Assembly (NCBI RefSeq): GCF_023184515.1
Contig: NZ_JAAHBP010000001.1
Span: 1,178,001 to 1,242,000 of the forward strand
Reading direction: 5' to 3'
DNA length: 64,000 bases
Source of the DNA: Streptomyces sp. D2-8
GTDB taxonomy: Bacteria > Actinomycetota > Actinomycetes > Streptomycetales > Streptomycetaceae
The translations under genes and the position numbers were made by a program. The notes below the pieces were generated by a model. The model searched no databases. It had not been told where the DNA came from and saw nothing but the letters and a program-made list of their open reading frames with translations. The stretch's first letter is position 1. Every line of letters starts with the position of its first letter. Positions 47,161 through 55,047 of the stretch are shown here, one piece after another.

Positions 47161-48108
47161 GTGGCACGCACACGCGGAAGTTGGACCGGCGGCACGCTGA
47201 CGGCCCGGTCCCTGCTCAAACCCCAGGACGTGGCGCGGGCGGTGTTCCATCCCGCGTGGATTCCGCAGCCGCTCGATCCGTCGGTGGAGCGGCTCAAGAG
47301 GTTCCGCGTCATCGCCGGGGCGGTCGCGTCCCTCGGGGTCTTCACCTTCATCGAGGGCGGCTTCGACTTCACGGAGCTGCTGGAGAACGCGATGACGGCC
47401 TCCGTCGTCCTGCTCTTCCTCACGCCGCTGACGGTCGGCGCGATGCTCTGGGTCTGGCGGCGCGGCGGCACCGTACGGCAGGTGCGGGTGCCGCTCCTCA
47501 ACTCCCTCAAGCTGCTCCTGCTGTTCGTCGGCTGTGTCGCGGCGCTGCTGGTGCTGGTGCGGACGACGAACGCGGCCGGCAGCATGGTGATGATCCTGAC
47601 GGTCGGCCTGACGATGATGTGGATGCTCATCTTCACGGCCTACGGAGCGGTGCGGGTCTCCGGCAACTTCTTCGGCACAGCTGCCGTGCACCGCTGCCTG
47701 CCGCCGCTGCTCGCCGTGGTGACCAGCTGGCTGATGGCCATCCCGGACCTCGTCACCGGCGATCTGCACGGCCTCAGCCTCACCCTCGGCATCGTCTTCA
47801 TCCTGGGCGCGCCGGTGACGGTCACCGCCATCGCGCTGCTGGAGATGGGGCGGCTGAAGCGGCGGTACGGAATCCGGCTGAAGGCACACCCGGTGACGCC
47901 CGCACCCGCCCCGGGCCCGGTCCCGCCGATGCCTCCGGCGGGAGCGCCGTACCTGCCGCCGCAGCAGGGGAACCCGTACGGCCATCCCTACGCGCCGGGC
48001 GGGCAGCACCCGTATGCCCCGCACCCGCAGCCGCCGTACAACCCGCGGCACCCGTACGCACCCCACCCGCAGCCGCCGTACAACCGGCAAGCCCCGTACG
48101 GCGGCTGA
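47161..48108 (+). CDS. Conserved membrane protein with duplicated Pro/Tyr-rich tail
   Basis: A 315-residue protein beginning with GTG at 47161 (VARTRGSWTGGTLTARSLL). About five membrane helices follow (VIAGAVASLGVFTFI, SVVLLFLTPLTVGAMLWV, LLLLFVGCVAALLVLV, MVMILTVGLTMMWMLIFT, LGIVFILGAPVTVTAIALL). The C-terminal ~70 residues are Pro/Tyr/Gly-rich with two copies of HPYAPHPQPPYN. I do not recognise a named family; it corresponds to conserved Streptomyces hypotheticals next to pgi, from memory. A likely sigma-HrdB -10 (TAGACT) lies at 47115-47120. Its role is unknown; the tail may interact with other proteins. Confidence 0.75.
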   Translation: MARTRGSWTGGTLTARSLLKPQDVARAVFHPAWIPQPLDPSVERLKRFRVIAGAVASLGVFTFIEGGFDFTELLENAMTASVVLLFLTPLTVGAMLWVWRRGGTVRQVRVPLLNSLKLLLLFVGCVAALLVLVRTTNAAGSMVMILTVGLTMMWMLIFTAYGAVRVSGNFFGTAAVHRCLPPLLAVVTSWLMAIPDLVTGDLHGLSLTLGIVFILGAPVTVTAIALLEMGRLKRRYGIRLKAHPVTPAPAPGPVPPMPPAGAPYLPPQQGNPYGHPYAPGGQHPYAPHPQPPYNPRHPYAPHPQPPYNRQAPYGG

Positions 48109-48126
48109 CCGGCGAGGCCGCCGGGC

Positions 48127-50409
48127 TCAGGCCACCGCGCTCAGCGTGTCGGCGAGGCGCCGTCGGGCCGCCCGGGCCGCGGGGACGGCGGCCAGCGCGG
48201 CGGCGCAGAGGACCGCTGCCGCCCCGAGCAGCACCATCAGGATCGCGGACGGGCCCTGGGCGATTCCCGCGCCGATGCCGCTGGACCGGCCCTGGGCGTC
48301 GATCAGCCAGTGGGCGAGCGGGAGGCCCAGGGCCGTGGCGGCGAGGACGGCCGTCAAGGCCGTGAGACCCGTGGCCGTGACGGTGATCGCCGTGATCTGC
48401 CGGGGGGACAGGCCGATGGCCTTCAGGGCCAGCAGGTCCCGCTCGCCCTCGCGGACGGTGCCGCCGATCGCGGTCAGCAGTTCGATGAGCCCGATGAGGG
48501 CGAGGACGGCGATCAGCCCGGCCACGACCGCGCGGAGGGGGGAGAGCCCGTCCGCCGGGTTGATCACCGTGTGCACGTCCAGGTGGCCGCGCCCGGCCGT
48601 GGCGAGCCGGTCGGCGACCTCGCGCGGGTCGGCGCCGGGGTCCAGGCGGAGTTCGTAGAGGGTCGGGCGGAGCCCCGGGTCGTCCTCGCGGAGGGTGTCG
48701 AGGGACGTGGAGATGACCCGGCCGGCGTTCTCCGGCTCGATGCTGCGGCCCACGATGTGCAGGATCTGCGGCCGGTCGCCGACGGTCATCCGGACCCAGT
48801 CGCCGACCCGCACGTCCAGCAGGTCGAGCAGCCCCTGCCCGGCCACGGCCTCGTCGGCGCCGCGGGCGGGGCGGCCCTCGGCGAGGGTGTACGGGTACGG
48901 GTCCCGGTGGGTGCCGAGGCCGCGCAGCGCGATGGTCGCGGTCTGGCTCGGACCCAGGGCGGCCGTCTCGACGCCCGGGTAGGCGGCGGCCACCTGTGGG
49001 TCGCTTTCCAGGAGGGAGCGGGCCTGCTGTTCGCCCAGGCCGGCGTCGGCGCGGACGCTCAGCGTGGTGGGCAGGCCGACCTGCTCGGGCTCGCTGTGGA
49101 AGCGGTCGATGGTGGTCCAGGCGCTCATCGCGACGACGATCAGCAGCAGCGGCAGCGTGAGGCGGGCGACGGTGGCCAGAGAGCGGGGGCGGCGGGTGAA
49201 CGCCTTGTGCCAGCCCAGCACCAGCGCGGGCGGAATCCGCACGCCGAGGGCCCGGCGCGACACGCCGGACAGCCGTCCGCCCGAGGTCGCGGCGGGTCTC
49301 GGCACTGGCACCGGCGGCACGCGTCCGGCCCGCCAGGCGGCCAGCCCGGTGGTGGCGCCGATGAACAGCACCGCGCCGACCGGCACCACGAGCAGCGCCA
49401 CGGTGTGCCCGGGCAACCCCTGCCACACGCCGACCGCGTCCCCGAGCCGCCCCGGGATCCGGCTGCCCAGGGCCTCGGCGAGACCGGCGGCGGCCAGGGC
49501 GCCCAGCAGGGCGTAGGCGAGGTGCTGGAGCAGGAAGATCCGGACCACCTGGCCGGGGGTGAAGCCGATGGCCTTCAGGACGGAGAGGTCCCGAAGGTGG
49601 CCGCGGATGCGGGTGCCGATCGCCCCGTGCACGGCGAGCCCGGCCGCGACCAGTGCGCCCAGCCCGAACAGACCCAGCACCTGACCGAGGAGCCGGTTGT
49701 CGCCCTGCGCCTCGGCTCGTGCCTGCTGCCAGGTGGAGACCTCGCCGATCGCCCCGGAGCCCAGCACCGTCACGGCGCGCTGGACGACGTAGGACGTGTC
49801 GCCCGGGTCCGTCAGCCGCAGCCCGATCACCTGGCCGCCGGGATCCGGCACGGCCGACGGCAGTGCCCACACCAGGCCCGGCTGCTCACCGGGCCGGTAG
49901 CGCGGCTCGGCGCTGTCGGCGAGGCCCACGACGGTCAGCTCGCGGGCGGTGCCGGGCACGGTGAGGGTGTCGCCGGGCTCGGCCAGCAGGGCGCGGGCGA
50001 GGCGGCTCTCCAGGACCACGCCGTTCGGGGTCGAGGGGTTCAGCCAGTGGCCGGAGACGATCAGCGGGCGGCCGACCAAGGGCCGCTCCGGCGTGCCGCG
50101 CAGTTCGACGGCGGCGCGGCTGCCGCGCGAGGAGACGGTGGTGGAGGCGGTGGGGTAGGGGCCGGCGACGGAGTCCACACCGTCCAGGTCGGCCAGCTTC
50201 CCGGTGTCGGCCGCCGTGGCGGTGTGCAGCGACACATGCGCGCCGTGCGACTGCGTGAACACGCGCTGCCAGGGGTTGGTCGCGTAGCCGAACAGGGCCG
50301 TGGCCAGCAGCAGGGAGGCGACGATGCCCGCGGTGGCGAGGACGAGGAACAGCGCCTCGCCGCGATGCGTGCGCAGATCGGAGTGGGCCCAGCGCAGGGT
50401 GGCTCGCAC
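48127..50409 (-). CDS. FtsX-like ABC transporter permease
   Basis: A 760-residue permease with two FtsX/MacB-like repeats: N-terminal membrane helix (ALFLVLATAGIVASLLLATALF), a large extracytoplasmic loop, then helices near residues 265-310 (VLGLFGLGALVAAGLAVHGA; IRGHLRDLSVLKAIGFTPGQV), a second extracytoplasmic region and a matching helix set near 650-740 ([43 protein letters not shown]). Such permeases pair with a MacB-type ATPase to export peptides or lipids or to act as mechanotransmitters. GTG at 50409 follows immediately after the upstream genes. Operon padR-ATPase-permease. Confidence 0.92.
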   Translation of the reverse strand: MRATLRWAHSDLRTHRGEALFLVLATAGIVASLLLATALFGYATNPWQRVFTQSHGAHVSLHTATAADTGKLADLDGVDSVAGPYPTASTTVSSRGSRAAVELRGTPERPLVGRPLIVSGHWLNPSTPNGVVLESRLARALLAEPGDTLTVPGTARELTVVGLADSAEPRYRPGEQPGLVWALPSAVPDPGGQVIGLRLTDPGDTSYVVQRAVTVLGSGAIGEVSTWQQARAEAQGDNRLLGQVLGLFGLGALVAAGLAVHGAIGTRIRGHLRDLSVLKAIGFTPGQVVRIFLLQHLAYALLGALAAAGLAEALGSRIPGRLGDAVGVWQGLPGHTVALLVVPVGAVLFIGATTGLAAWRAGRVPPVPVPRPAATSGGRLSGVSRRALGVRIPPALVLGWHKAFTRRPRSLATVARLTLPLLLIVVAMSAWTTIDRFHSEPEQVGLPTTLSVRADAGLGEQQARSLLESDPQVAAAYPGVETAALGPSQTATIALRGLGTHRDPYPYTLAEGRPARGADEAVAGQGLLDLLDVRVGDWVRMTVGDRPQILHIVGRSIEPENAGRVISTSLDTLREDDPGLRPTLYELRLDPGADPREVADRLATAGRGHLDVHTVINPADGLSPLRAVVAGLIAVLALIGLIELLTAIGGTVREGERDLLALKAIGLSPRQITAITVTATGLTALTAVLAATALGLPLAHWLIDAQGRSSGIGAGIAQGPSAILMVLLGAAAVLCAAALAAVPAARAARRRLADTLSAVA

Positions 50410-50414
50410 GGGCC

Positions 50415-50486
50415 TCAGCCCCTCGGCCCGCGGGGCGCGCGGTCGTCGTGGACCCGCAGGTCCGCACGGTCGTCGTGGACGCGCAT
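50415..50486 (-). CDS. Possible 23-residue mini-gene with internal repeat
   Basis: ATG at 50486 follows the ATPase stop by one base. It encodes MRVHDDRADLRVHDDRAPRGPRG, with a repeated RVHDDRA, and ends TGA 5 bases before the permease GTG. It could be an accidental open stretch bridging the coupled genes or a leader controlling permease translation. No homologue known to me. Confidence 0.3.
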   Translation of the reverse strand: MRVHDDRADLRVHDDRAPRGPRG

Positions 50487-50487
50487 G

Positions 50488-51246
50488 TCAGTCCTTGAGC
50501 TCCAGCACACCGGATATCCCGGAGCGGCGCGGCGGGGTGGTGCCGCCGTCGAGTTCCGCGTCGTCGGCGATCCGGCCGTCGAAGAAGCTGATCACCCGGT
50601 CCGCGGCGCTCGCCAGCCGGGCGTCGTGTGTGACCAGCACGATCGTCTGGCCGCGCTGGTGGAAGCGGGACAGCAGCCGCATCACCTCGCGGGTGCCCTT
50701 GCTGTCGAGGCTGCCGGCGGGCTCGTCGGCCAGCAGCAGCGGAGGATGGTTGACCAGCGCCCGGGCCAGGGCGACCCGCTGCTGCTCGCCGCCGGACAGC
50801 TCGCCCGGCATGCTGCGCTCCTTGCCCGTCAGGCCCAGTTCGGCCAGCAGCGCCTCGCGCTCGGTGCGCGCGTGCTTCGGCGGGGTCCCCGCGAGCAGGG
50901 CGGGCAGCTCCACGTTGTCGGCGACGGACAGGTTCGACACGAGGTTGAAGAACTGGAAGACGATCCCGATCCGCTTCCTGCGCTCCACCGCCCAGCGTGC
51001 CTCGCTGTAGGTGTCGGTGGACTCGCCGTCGAGCCAGATGCGGCCCGCGTCCGGCCGCTGGAGCCCGCCGAGCAGATGCAGCAGCGTCGACTTGCCGGCG
51101 CCGGACGGGCCGGTGATCGCCACGAACTCGCCGGGCCGCACGCACAGGTCGACCCCGCGCACGGCATGCGCCGGGGCGCCCTCGCCGTGGTGCGTCTTCA
51201 CCAGCCCCTCGGCGCGCAGCACAGGAGCGGGACGGTCGTCGCTCAC
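50488..51246 (-). CDS. ABC transporter ATP-binding protein (MacB type)
   Basis: A 252-residue ATPase: Walker A ITGPSGAGKSTLLHLLGG (about residues 47-64), signature LSGGEQQRVALARALVNHPP (about 152-171), Walker B LLLADEPAGSLDS (about 173-185) and switch His in VLVTHDARLAS (about 206-216). The FQFFNLVSNLSVADNVELP motif is typical of the LolD/MacB subgroup that works with FtsX permeases. Starts with GTG at 51246, which overlaps the PadR stop (GTGA), so the two are coupled. C-terminal extension of about 25 residues (DDAELDGGTTPPRRSG). Confidence 0.93.
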   Translation of the reverse strand: MSDDRPAPVLRAEGLVKTHHGEGAPAHAVRGVDLCVRPGEFVAITGPSGAGKSTLLHLLGGLQRPDAGRIWLDGESTDTYSEARWAVERRKRIGIVFQFFNLVSNLSVADNVELPALLAGTPPKHARTEREALLAELGLTGKERSMPGELSGGEQQRVALARALVNHPPLLLADEPAGSLDSKGTREVMRLLSRFHQRGQTIVLVTHDARLASAADRVISFFDGRIADDAELDGGTTPPRRSGISGVLELKD

Positions 51247-51758
51247 TCCAGCTCCTCCAGCTCTTCCTGGCACCGCTCCAGCCAGTCGAGATCGGCCTGC
51301 AGGTGCAGCATCGCACCCTCTATCAGCAGATGGGCGATGCGGTTGTCGCGGTTTTCGGCGGCGGCCAGCTTCGACAGCTGCCGCATGGTGTTCAGATACT
51401 GGCGACGCTGCTGGTTGATCAGGGTGATCTGCTCGGCGAGACCGGTCTGCGGAGCGAGCGCCAGCTTCATGAAGAACTCGTCCCGCACCCGCGGCTCGTC
51501 CTCGGGCTCCTCGAACCAGGCGCGCAACGCCTCCCGCCCGGCGTCGGTGAGGTGGTAGACCTTTTTGTTGGGCCGGCTGGACTGCGCCACGTCCTCGCCC
51601 TCGATCAGTCCCGACTTCTCGAGACGGCCGAGGGTCACATAGATCTGGCCGACATTCGGCTGAGGGTACGCGGAGCCCAGCAGTTGCTCAAGGTCCTGCT
51701 TGAGCTCGTAACCGTGGGCGGCTCCGCGGGCGAGGAGTGCCAGGAGGGGCAGGCGCAC
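51243..51758 (-). CDS. PadR-family transcriptional regulator
   Basis: A 171-residue regulator. N-terminal winged helix: LLALLARGAAHGYELKQDLE, then PNVGQIYVTLGRLEKSGLI (about residues 36-54) and KKVYHLTDAGREALRAWF. The C-terminal dimer domain is helical (NQQRRQYLNTMRQLSKLA, LEGAMLHLQADLDWLERC in part). It is the first gene of the padR-ATPase-FtsX permease operon, the common arrangement in which PadR represses an exporter until a drug binds. GTG at 51758, AGGAGG 9 nt upstream. A 15-bp palindrome 52 bp upstream (51810-51824) may be its operator. Confidence 0.92.
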   Translation of the reverse strand: MRLPLLALLARGAAHGYELKQDLEQLLGSAYPQPNVGQIYVTLGRLEKSGLIEGEDVAQSSRPNKKVYHLTDAGREALRAWFEEPEDEPRVRDEFFMKLALAPQTGLAEQITLINQQRRQYLNTMRQLSKLAAAENRDNRIAHLLIEGAMLHLQADLDWLERCQEELEELE

Positions 51759-51809
51759 GCGTGCAGTCCTCCTGTCTGGTCCAATGTGCTCCAGGCCCTA
51801 GTATCGCCC

Positions 51810-51824
51810 ATACCTAACAGGTAT
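51810..51824. promoter_or_regulatory. Operator-like palindrome between padR and the solute-binding gene
   Basis: ATACCTAACAGGTAT, perfect inverted repeat (arms ATACCT and AGGTAT, spacer AAC). It overlaps a TATACA -10 for the rightward gene and lies upstream of GATACT, a -10 for padR. A very similar site is at 53164 and a weaker one at 53283. Confidence 0.7.
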
Positions 51825-51880
51825 ACATGGCCTCTGATTCCGGGCAAAGGTGCCCAGCGCCGGTGTACAGGGAGGAACCT

Positions 51881-53152
51881 ATGCGGTGGATCCATGCCGC
51901 GGGTAGGGGCCTCCTCGTTCTCGTCGTGGTCCTGACCGGCTACGTCACCGCCGGAGCACGGGCGGGCGAGCCCCCCGAGGGCAGCCGCGGCCCCCTCACC
52001 CTGGCCACCGCAGGAGACCTCACCGGCTATCTGGGGCCCCTGCTGGAAGGCTGGAACCGTACCCATCCCGGCGAGAAGGTCACCCTCGTCGAGCTGCCGG
52101 ACTCGGCCGACGAAACCCAGGCCCAGATGGTCACCGACCTGCGCGACGGCGACCGCAGCCGGTTCGACGTGCTCAACATCGACGTCAACTGGACCCCGGA
52201 GTTCGCCGCGGCGGGCTGGATCAGGCCCCTGCCCCGGGACCGCTTCCCCCTGAAGACCTTCCTCCAGCCGGTAGTCGACACGGCGACCTACGACGGGAAG
52301 CTCTACGCCGTCCCGTACGTCACCAACGCCGGCCTGCTCCTCTACCGCAAGGACGTCCTCGCCGAGGAGGGCGTCGAGCCGCCGCGCACCTGGGCGGAGC
52401 TGGAGCGGTACGCGAAGACCATCGCCCCGAAGCACGGCCTCGACGGCTACGCCGGACAGTTCCTGCCCTACGAGGGCCTCACCGTGAACGCGGCCGAGGC
52501 CGTCTACTCGGCGGGCGGCTCGATCCTCGGCGACGAGGGCGAACGCGTCACCGTCGACTCGGCGGCGGCCCGCGAGGGCATCGGGTTCCTGGCGCGCGGA
52601 GTGCGCGACGGCTGGATCCCAAGGGAAGCGCTGACGTACAAGGAGGAGGAGTCCAAACAGGCCTTCCAGGACGGCCGGCTGCTCTTCCTGCGGAACTGGC
52701 CGTACGCCTACGTCGGCGCCTCCGCCCCCGGGTCGAAGGTCGCCGGGAAGGTCGGCGCGGTACCCCTGCCCGGACCCGACGGGCCGGGCACCAGCGTCCT
52801 CGGCGGCTCCAACCTGGCCGTCAGCTCGCACGCGCAACACCCCGACTCGGCGGCCCGCCTGATCGCGTACCTCACCAGTGAGCGCGTCCAGCGCCAGGTC
52901 CTCACCCGCGGCGCGCTGCCGCCCGTACGGGCCGATCTCTACAGGGACCCGGCGCTCATCCGCAGGTTCCCGTACCTGCCGACCCTGCGGACGAGCGTGC
53001 TCGCGGCCGAACCGCGCCCCAAGAGCCCGCGCTACGACCAGGTCAGCCTGGTCGTGCAGGCGGTCGTGCACGACGCCATGGCCGGGCACCAGACGCCCGA
53101 AGCGGCGGTGCGTCGTCTGGCGCGAGAGCTCGCCGTCATCTCGCGTCGCTAG
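51881..53152 (+). CDS. Extracellular solute-binding protein, ABC sugar family
   Basis: A 423-residue substrate-binding protein with an N-terminal hydrophobic export signal (MRWIHAAGRGLLVLVVVLTG). No lipobox cysteine is visible, so it is not a typical lipoprotein. The binding fold is clear: FDVLNIDVNWTPEFAAAGWI (about residues 102-121), YAVPYVTNAGLLLYRKDVL, WAELERYAKTIAPKHG and VLGGSNLAVSS. Composition is closest to trehalose/maltose (LpqY/ThuE-like) binding proteins. ATG at 51881, GGAGG 7 nt upstream. It stands before the GH13 gene and upstream of a second binding protein, so it may bring sugar to a different permease, or share it. Confidence 0.85.
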   Translation: MRWIHAAGRGLLVLVVVLTGYVTAGARAGEPPEGSRGPLTLATAGDLTGYLGPLLEGWNRTHPGEKVTLVELPDSADETQAQMVTDLRDGDRSRFDVLNIDVNWTPEFAAAGWIRPLPRDRFPLKTFLQPVVDTATYDGKLYAVPYVTNAGLLLYRKDVLAEEGVEPPRTWAELERYAKTIAPKHGLDGYAGQFLPYEGLTVNAAEAVYSAGGSILGDEGERVTVDSAAAREGIGFLARGVRDGWIPREALTYKEEESKQAFQDGRLLFLRNWPYAYVGASAPGSKVAGKVGAVPLPGPDGPGTSVLGGSNLAVSSHAQHPDSAARLIAYLTSERVQRQVLTRGALPPVRADLYRDPALIRRFPYLPTLRTSVLAAEPRPKSPRYDQVSLVVQAVVHDAMAGHQTPEAAVRRLARELAVISRR

Positions 53153-53163
53153 CCGCCTCCTAC

Positions 53164-53178
53164 TTACTTGTTAGGTAA
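53164..53178. promoter_or_regulatory. Second copy of the operator-like palindrome
   Basis: TTACTTGTTAGGTAA resembles the palindrome at 51810 (arms TTACTT and AGGTAA, spacer GTT; one mismatch). It lies 11 bp after the binding-protein stop and upstream of the GH13 promoter. Confidence 0.55.
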
Positions 53179-53261
53179 CGCGGACATCTCATCTGGCTGA
53201 GGATTGCACCAGTACGTCCGAATTTCAGCACCTCAACCGCTCGGTAGCTTCTGCCTTTTCA

Positions 53262-53295
53262 TTGACACCCTCTCGACACGCCTACTTAACATGCA
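53262..53295 (+). promoter_or_regulatory. Predicted promoter of the GH13-ABC operon with a third operator copy
   Basis: TTGACA (53262-53267) and a -10 near TACTTA/CTTAAC (53283-53290) give 15-17 nt spacing. The sequence TACTTAACATGCA at 53283-53295 resembles the TACCTAACAGGTA core of the operator at 51810, suggesting that a repressor covers the -10. Confidence 0.5.
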
Positions 53296-53333
53296 TGCAT
53301 AACCGCTGCCCTCCTCAGAGACAGGTCGATGGG

Positions 53334-54950
53334 TTGAACAGGCACCACTGGTGGCGTGACGCAGTGATCTATCAGGTGTACGTCCGCAGCTTCCTCGACA
53401 GCACCGGCGACGGCATCGGCGACCTCGCCGGCGTCCGGGCCGGACTGTCGTACCTCAAGAAGCTCGGCGTCGACGGGATCTGGCTGAGCCCCTTCTATCC
53501 CTCGCCGCAGCACGACCACGGCTACGACGTGGCCGACTACTGCGACGTCGACCCGCTCTTCGGCGACCTCGACGAGTTCGACCAGCTGGTGGGGGCCGCG
53601 CGGCGGCTCGGCATCAAGGTGCTGCTCGACATCGTCCCGAACCACTGCTCCAGCGAGCACCCCTGGTTCCGCGAGGCGCTCGCGGCCCCGCCCGGAAGCC
53701 CGGCCCGTGCCCGCTTCCACTTCGCCGACGGCCGCGGCCCGGACGGCGCCGAGCCGCCCAACAACTGGCACTCCATGTTCGGCGGCCCCGCCTGGAGCCG
53801 GGTCACCGAGCCGGACGGGACGCCCGGCCAGTGGTACCTGCACATGTTCGCGCCCGAGCAGCCCGACTGGAACTGGCGCAACCCCGAGATCGGCGCCGAG
53901 TTCGACCGGGTCCTGCGCTTCTGGCTGGACCGGGGCATCGACGGCTTCCGCATCGACGTCGCCGCCGGCCTCTACAAGCACCCGGAGCTGCCCGACTCCG
54001 ACGACCCGGAGGCCGACGCCCGCACCCGCGACTCGGTCAACCCGCTCGCCTGGAACCAGCCCGAGGTCCACGACGTATGGCGGCGCTGGCGCTCCATATG
54101 CGAGGAGTACACCGAGCGCGACGGCTGCGAACGCCTCCTCGTCGGCGAGGTGTCCGTCCCGACCGCCCGCGAGCACGCGCAGTACGTCCGCCCCGACGAG
54201 CTGCACCAGGCCTTCTTCTTCGACCTGCTCAGCGCCTCCTGGGACGCCGACGCCTTCCAGAAGGTCATCGCCGAGGCCATGCAGGACATCGCCGGAACCG
54301 GCTCGACCGTCACCTGGGTCCTCAACAACCACGACCAGGTCCGCACGGTCACCCGCTACGGCGAACCCGCCACCGAGGGCAGCGGCCTCGGCGCCGCCCG
54401 CGCCCGCGCCGCCGCGCTGCTGATGCTGGCCCTGCCCGGCGCCGCCTACATCTACCAGGGCGAGGAGCTCGGTCTGCCCGAGGTCGTGGACCTGCCCGAC
54501 GACGTGCTCACCGACCCGATCTTCCGCCGCACCGGCAGCCGCGCCCGCATCCGCGACGGCTGCCGGGTCCCCCTGCCCTGGTCGGGCCAGGCCTCGCCGT
54601 TCGGCTTCACCCCGGGCGTGGAGAGCGCCAAGCCGTGGCTGCCGCAGCCGGAGTACTTCGCCGAATACGCCACCGACCGCGCCCTCGCCGACACCCGCTC
54701 CTTCTGGCACCTGTACCGCGACGGCCTCCAACTGCGGTCCGCCCTGCCCCAGTTGGGCGAGGGCACCATGCGCTGGCTGGACGCCTCACCCGGCGTCCTC
54801 GCCTTCGAACGCGGCGACCTGGTGTGCGCCGTCAACTTCGGTACGGCCCCCACACCCGCGCCGGTACCCGGCTCCCCCCTGCTCGCCAGCGGCCCCTGCC
54901 CGCCCGGAGTGCTCTCCGGCTCGACGGCCGCCTGGTGGATCCGTTCCTGA
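53334..54950 (+). CDS. Glycoside hydrolase family 13 alpha-glucosidase
   Basis: A 538-residue intracellular alpha-glucosidase/oligo-1,6-glucosidase type enzyme. WWRDAVIYQVYVRSFLDSTG (near the N-terminus) and DGIWLSPFYPSPQHDHGYDV start the barrel. Catalytic residues: nucleophile Asp in GFRIDVAAG (about residue 206), acid/base Glu in LLVGEVSV (about 270) and stabilising Asp in VLNNHDQVR (about 340). It cleaves alpha-1,4 or alpha-1,6 glucosides brought in by the ABC system downstream. The TTG at 53334 is chosen because it directly precedes NRHHWW and lies after the predicted promoter; ATG at 53295 would be at or before the transcription start. Confidence 0.9.
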   Translation: MNRHHWWRDAVIYQVYVRSFLDSTGDGIGDLAGVRAGLSYLKKLGVDGIWLSPFYPSPQHDHGYDVADYCDVDPLFGDLDEFDQLVGAARRLGIKVLLDIVPNHCSSEHPWFREALAAPPGSPARARFHFADGRGPDGAEPPNNWHSMFGGPAWSRVTEPDGTPGQWYLHMFAPEQPDWNWRNPEIGAEFDRVLRFWLDRGIDGFRIDVAAGLYKHPELPDSDDPEADARTRDSVNPLAWNQPEVHDVWRRWRSICEEYTERDGCERLLVGEVSVPTAREHAQYVRPDELHQAFFFDLLSASWDADAFQKVIAEAMQDIAGTGSTVTWVLNNHDQVRTVTRYGEPATEGSGLGAARARAAALLMLALPGAAYIYQGEELGLPEVVDLPDDVLTDPIFRRTGSRARIRDGCRVPLPWSGQASPFGFTPGVESAKPWLPQPEYFAEYATDRALADTRSFWHLYRDGLQLRSALPQLGEGTMRWLDASPGVLAFERGDLVCAVNFGTAPTPAPVPGSPLLASGPCPPGVLSGSTAAWWIRS

Positions 54951-54952
54951 CC

Positions 54953-55031
54953 GCCCCGCAAGCGACACCCGCACAAGCGAAGTCCGCGTAAGCAACATCC
55001 GCGCAAGCGAACTCCCCGCAAGCGAACCCTC
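54953..55031. repeat. Imperfect ~15-bp tandem repeats between GH13 and the lipoprotein gene
   Basis: Five degenerate units built on CCGC..AAGCGAA recur about every 15-18 nt from the GH13 stop to the second binding protein's ribosome-binding site. No coding role or hairpin is evident. Confidence 0.6.
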
Positions 55032-55047
55032 CGAAGGGACATCAACG

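Noticed and set aside
48127..51758. Possible lantibiotic or bacteriocin immunity system (PadR, ATPase, FtsX permease)
   Set aside because: No precursor peptide, modification enzyme or histidine kinase is nearby. A generic exporter operon is the simpler reading.
53295..53333. ATG at 53295 as the start of the GH13 enzyme
   Set aside because: It lies at or before the predicted transcription start and has no ribosome-binding site. The TTG at 53334 right before NRHHWW is preferred, though mapping is needed to settle it.
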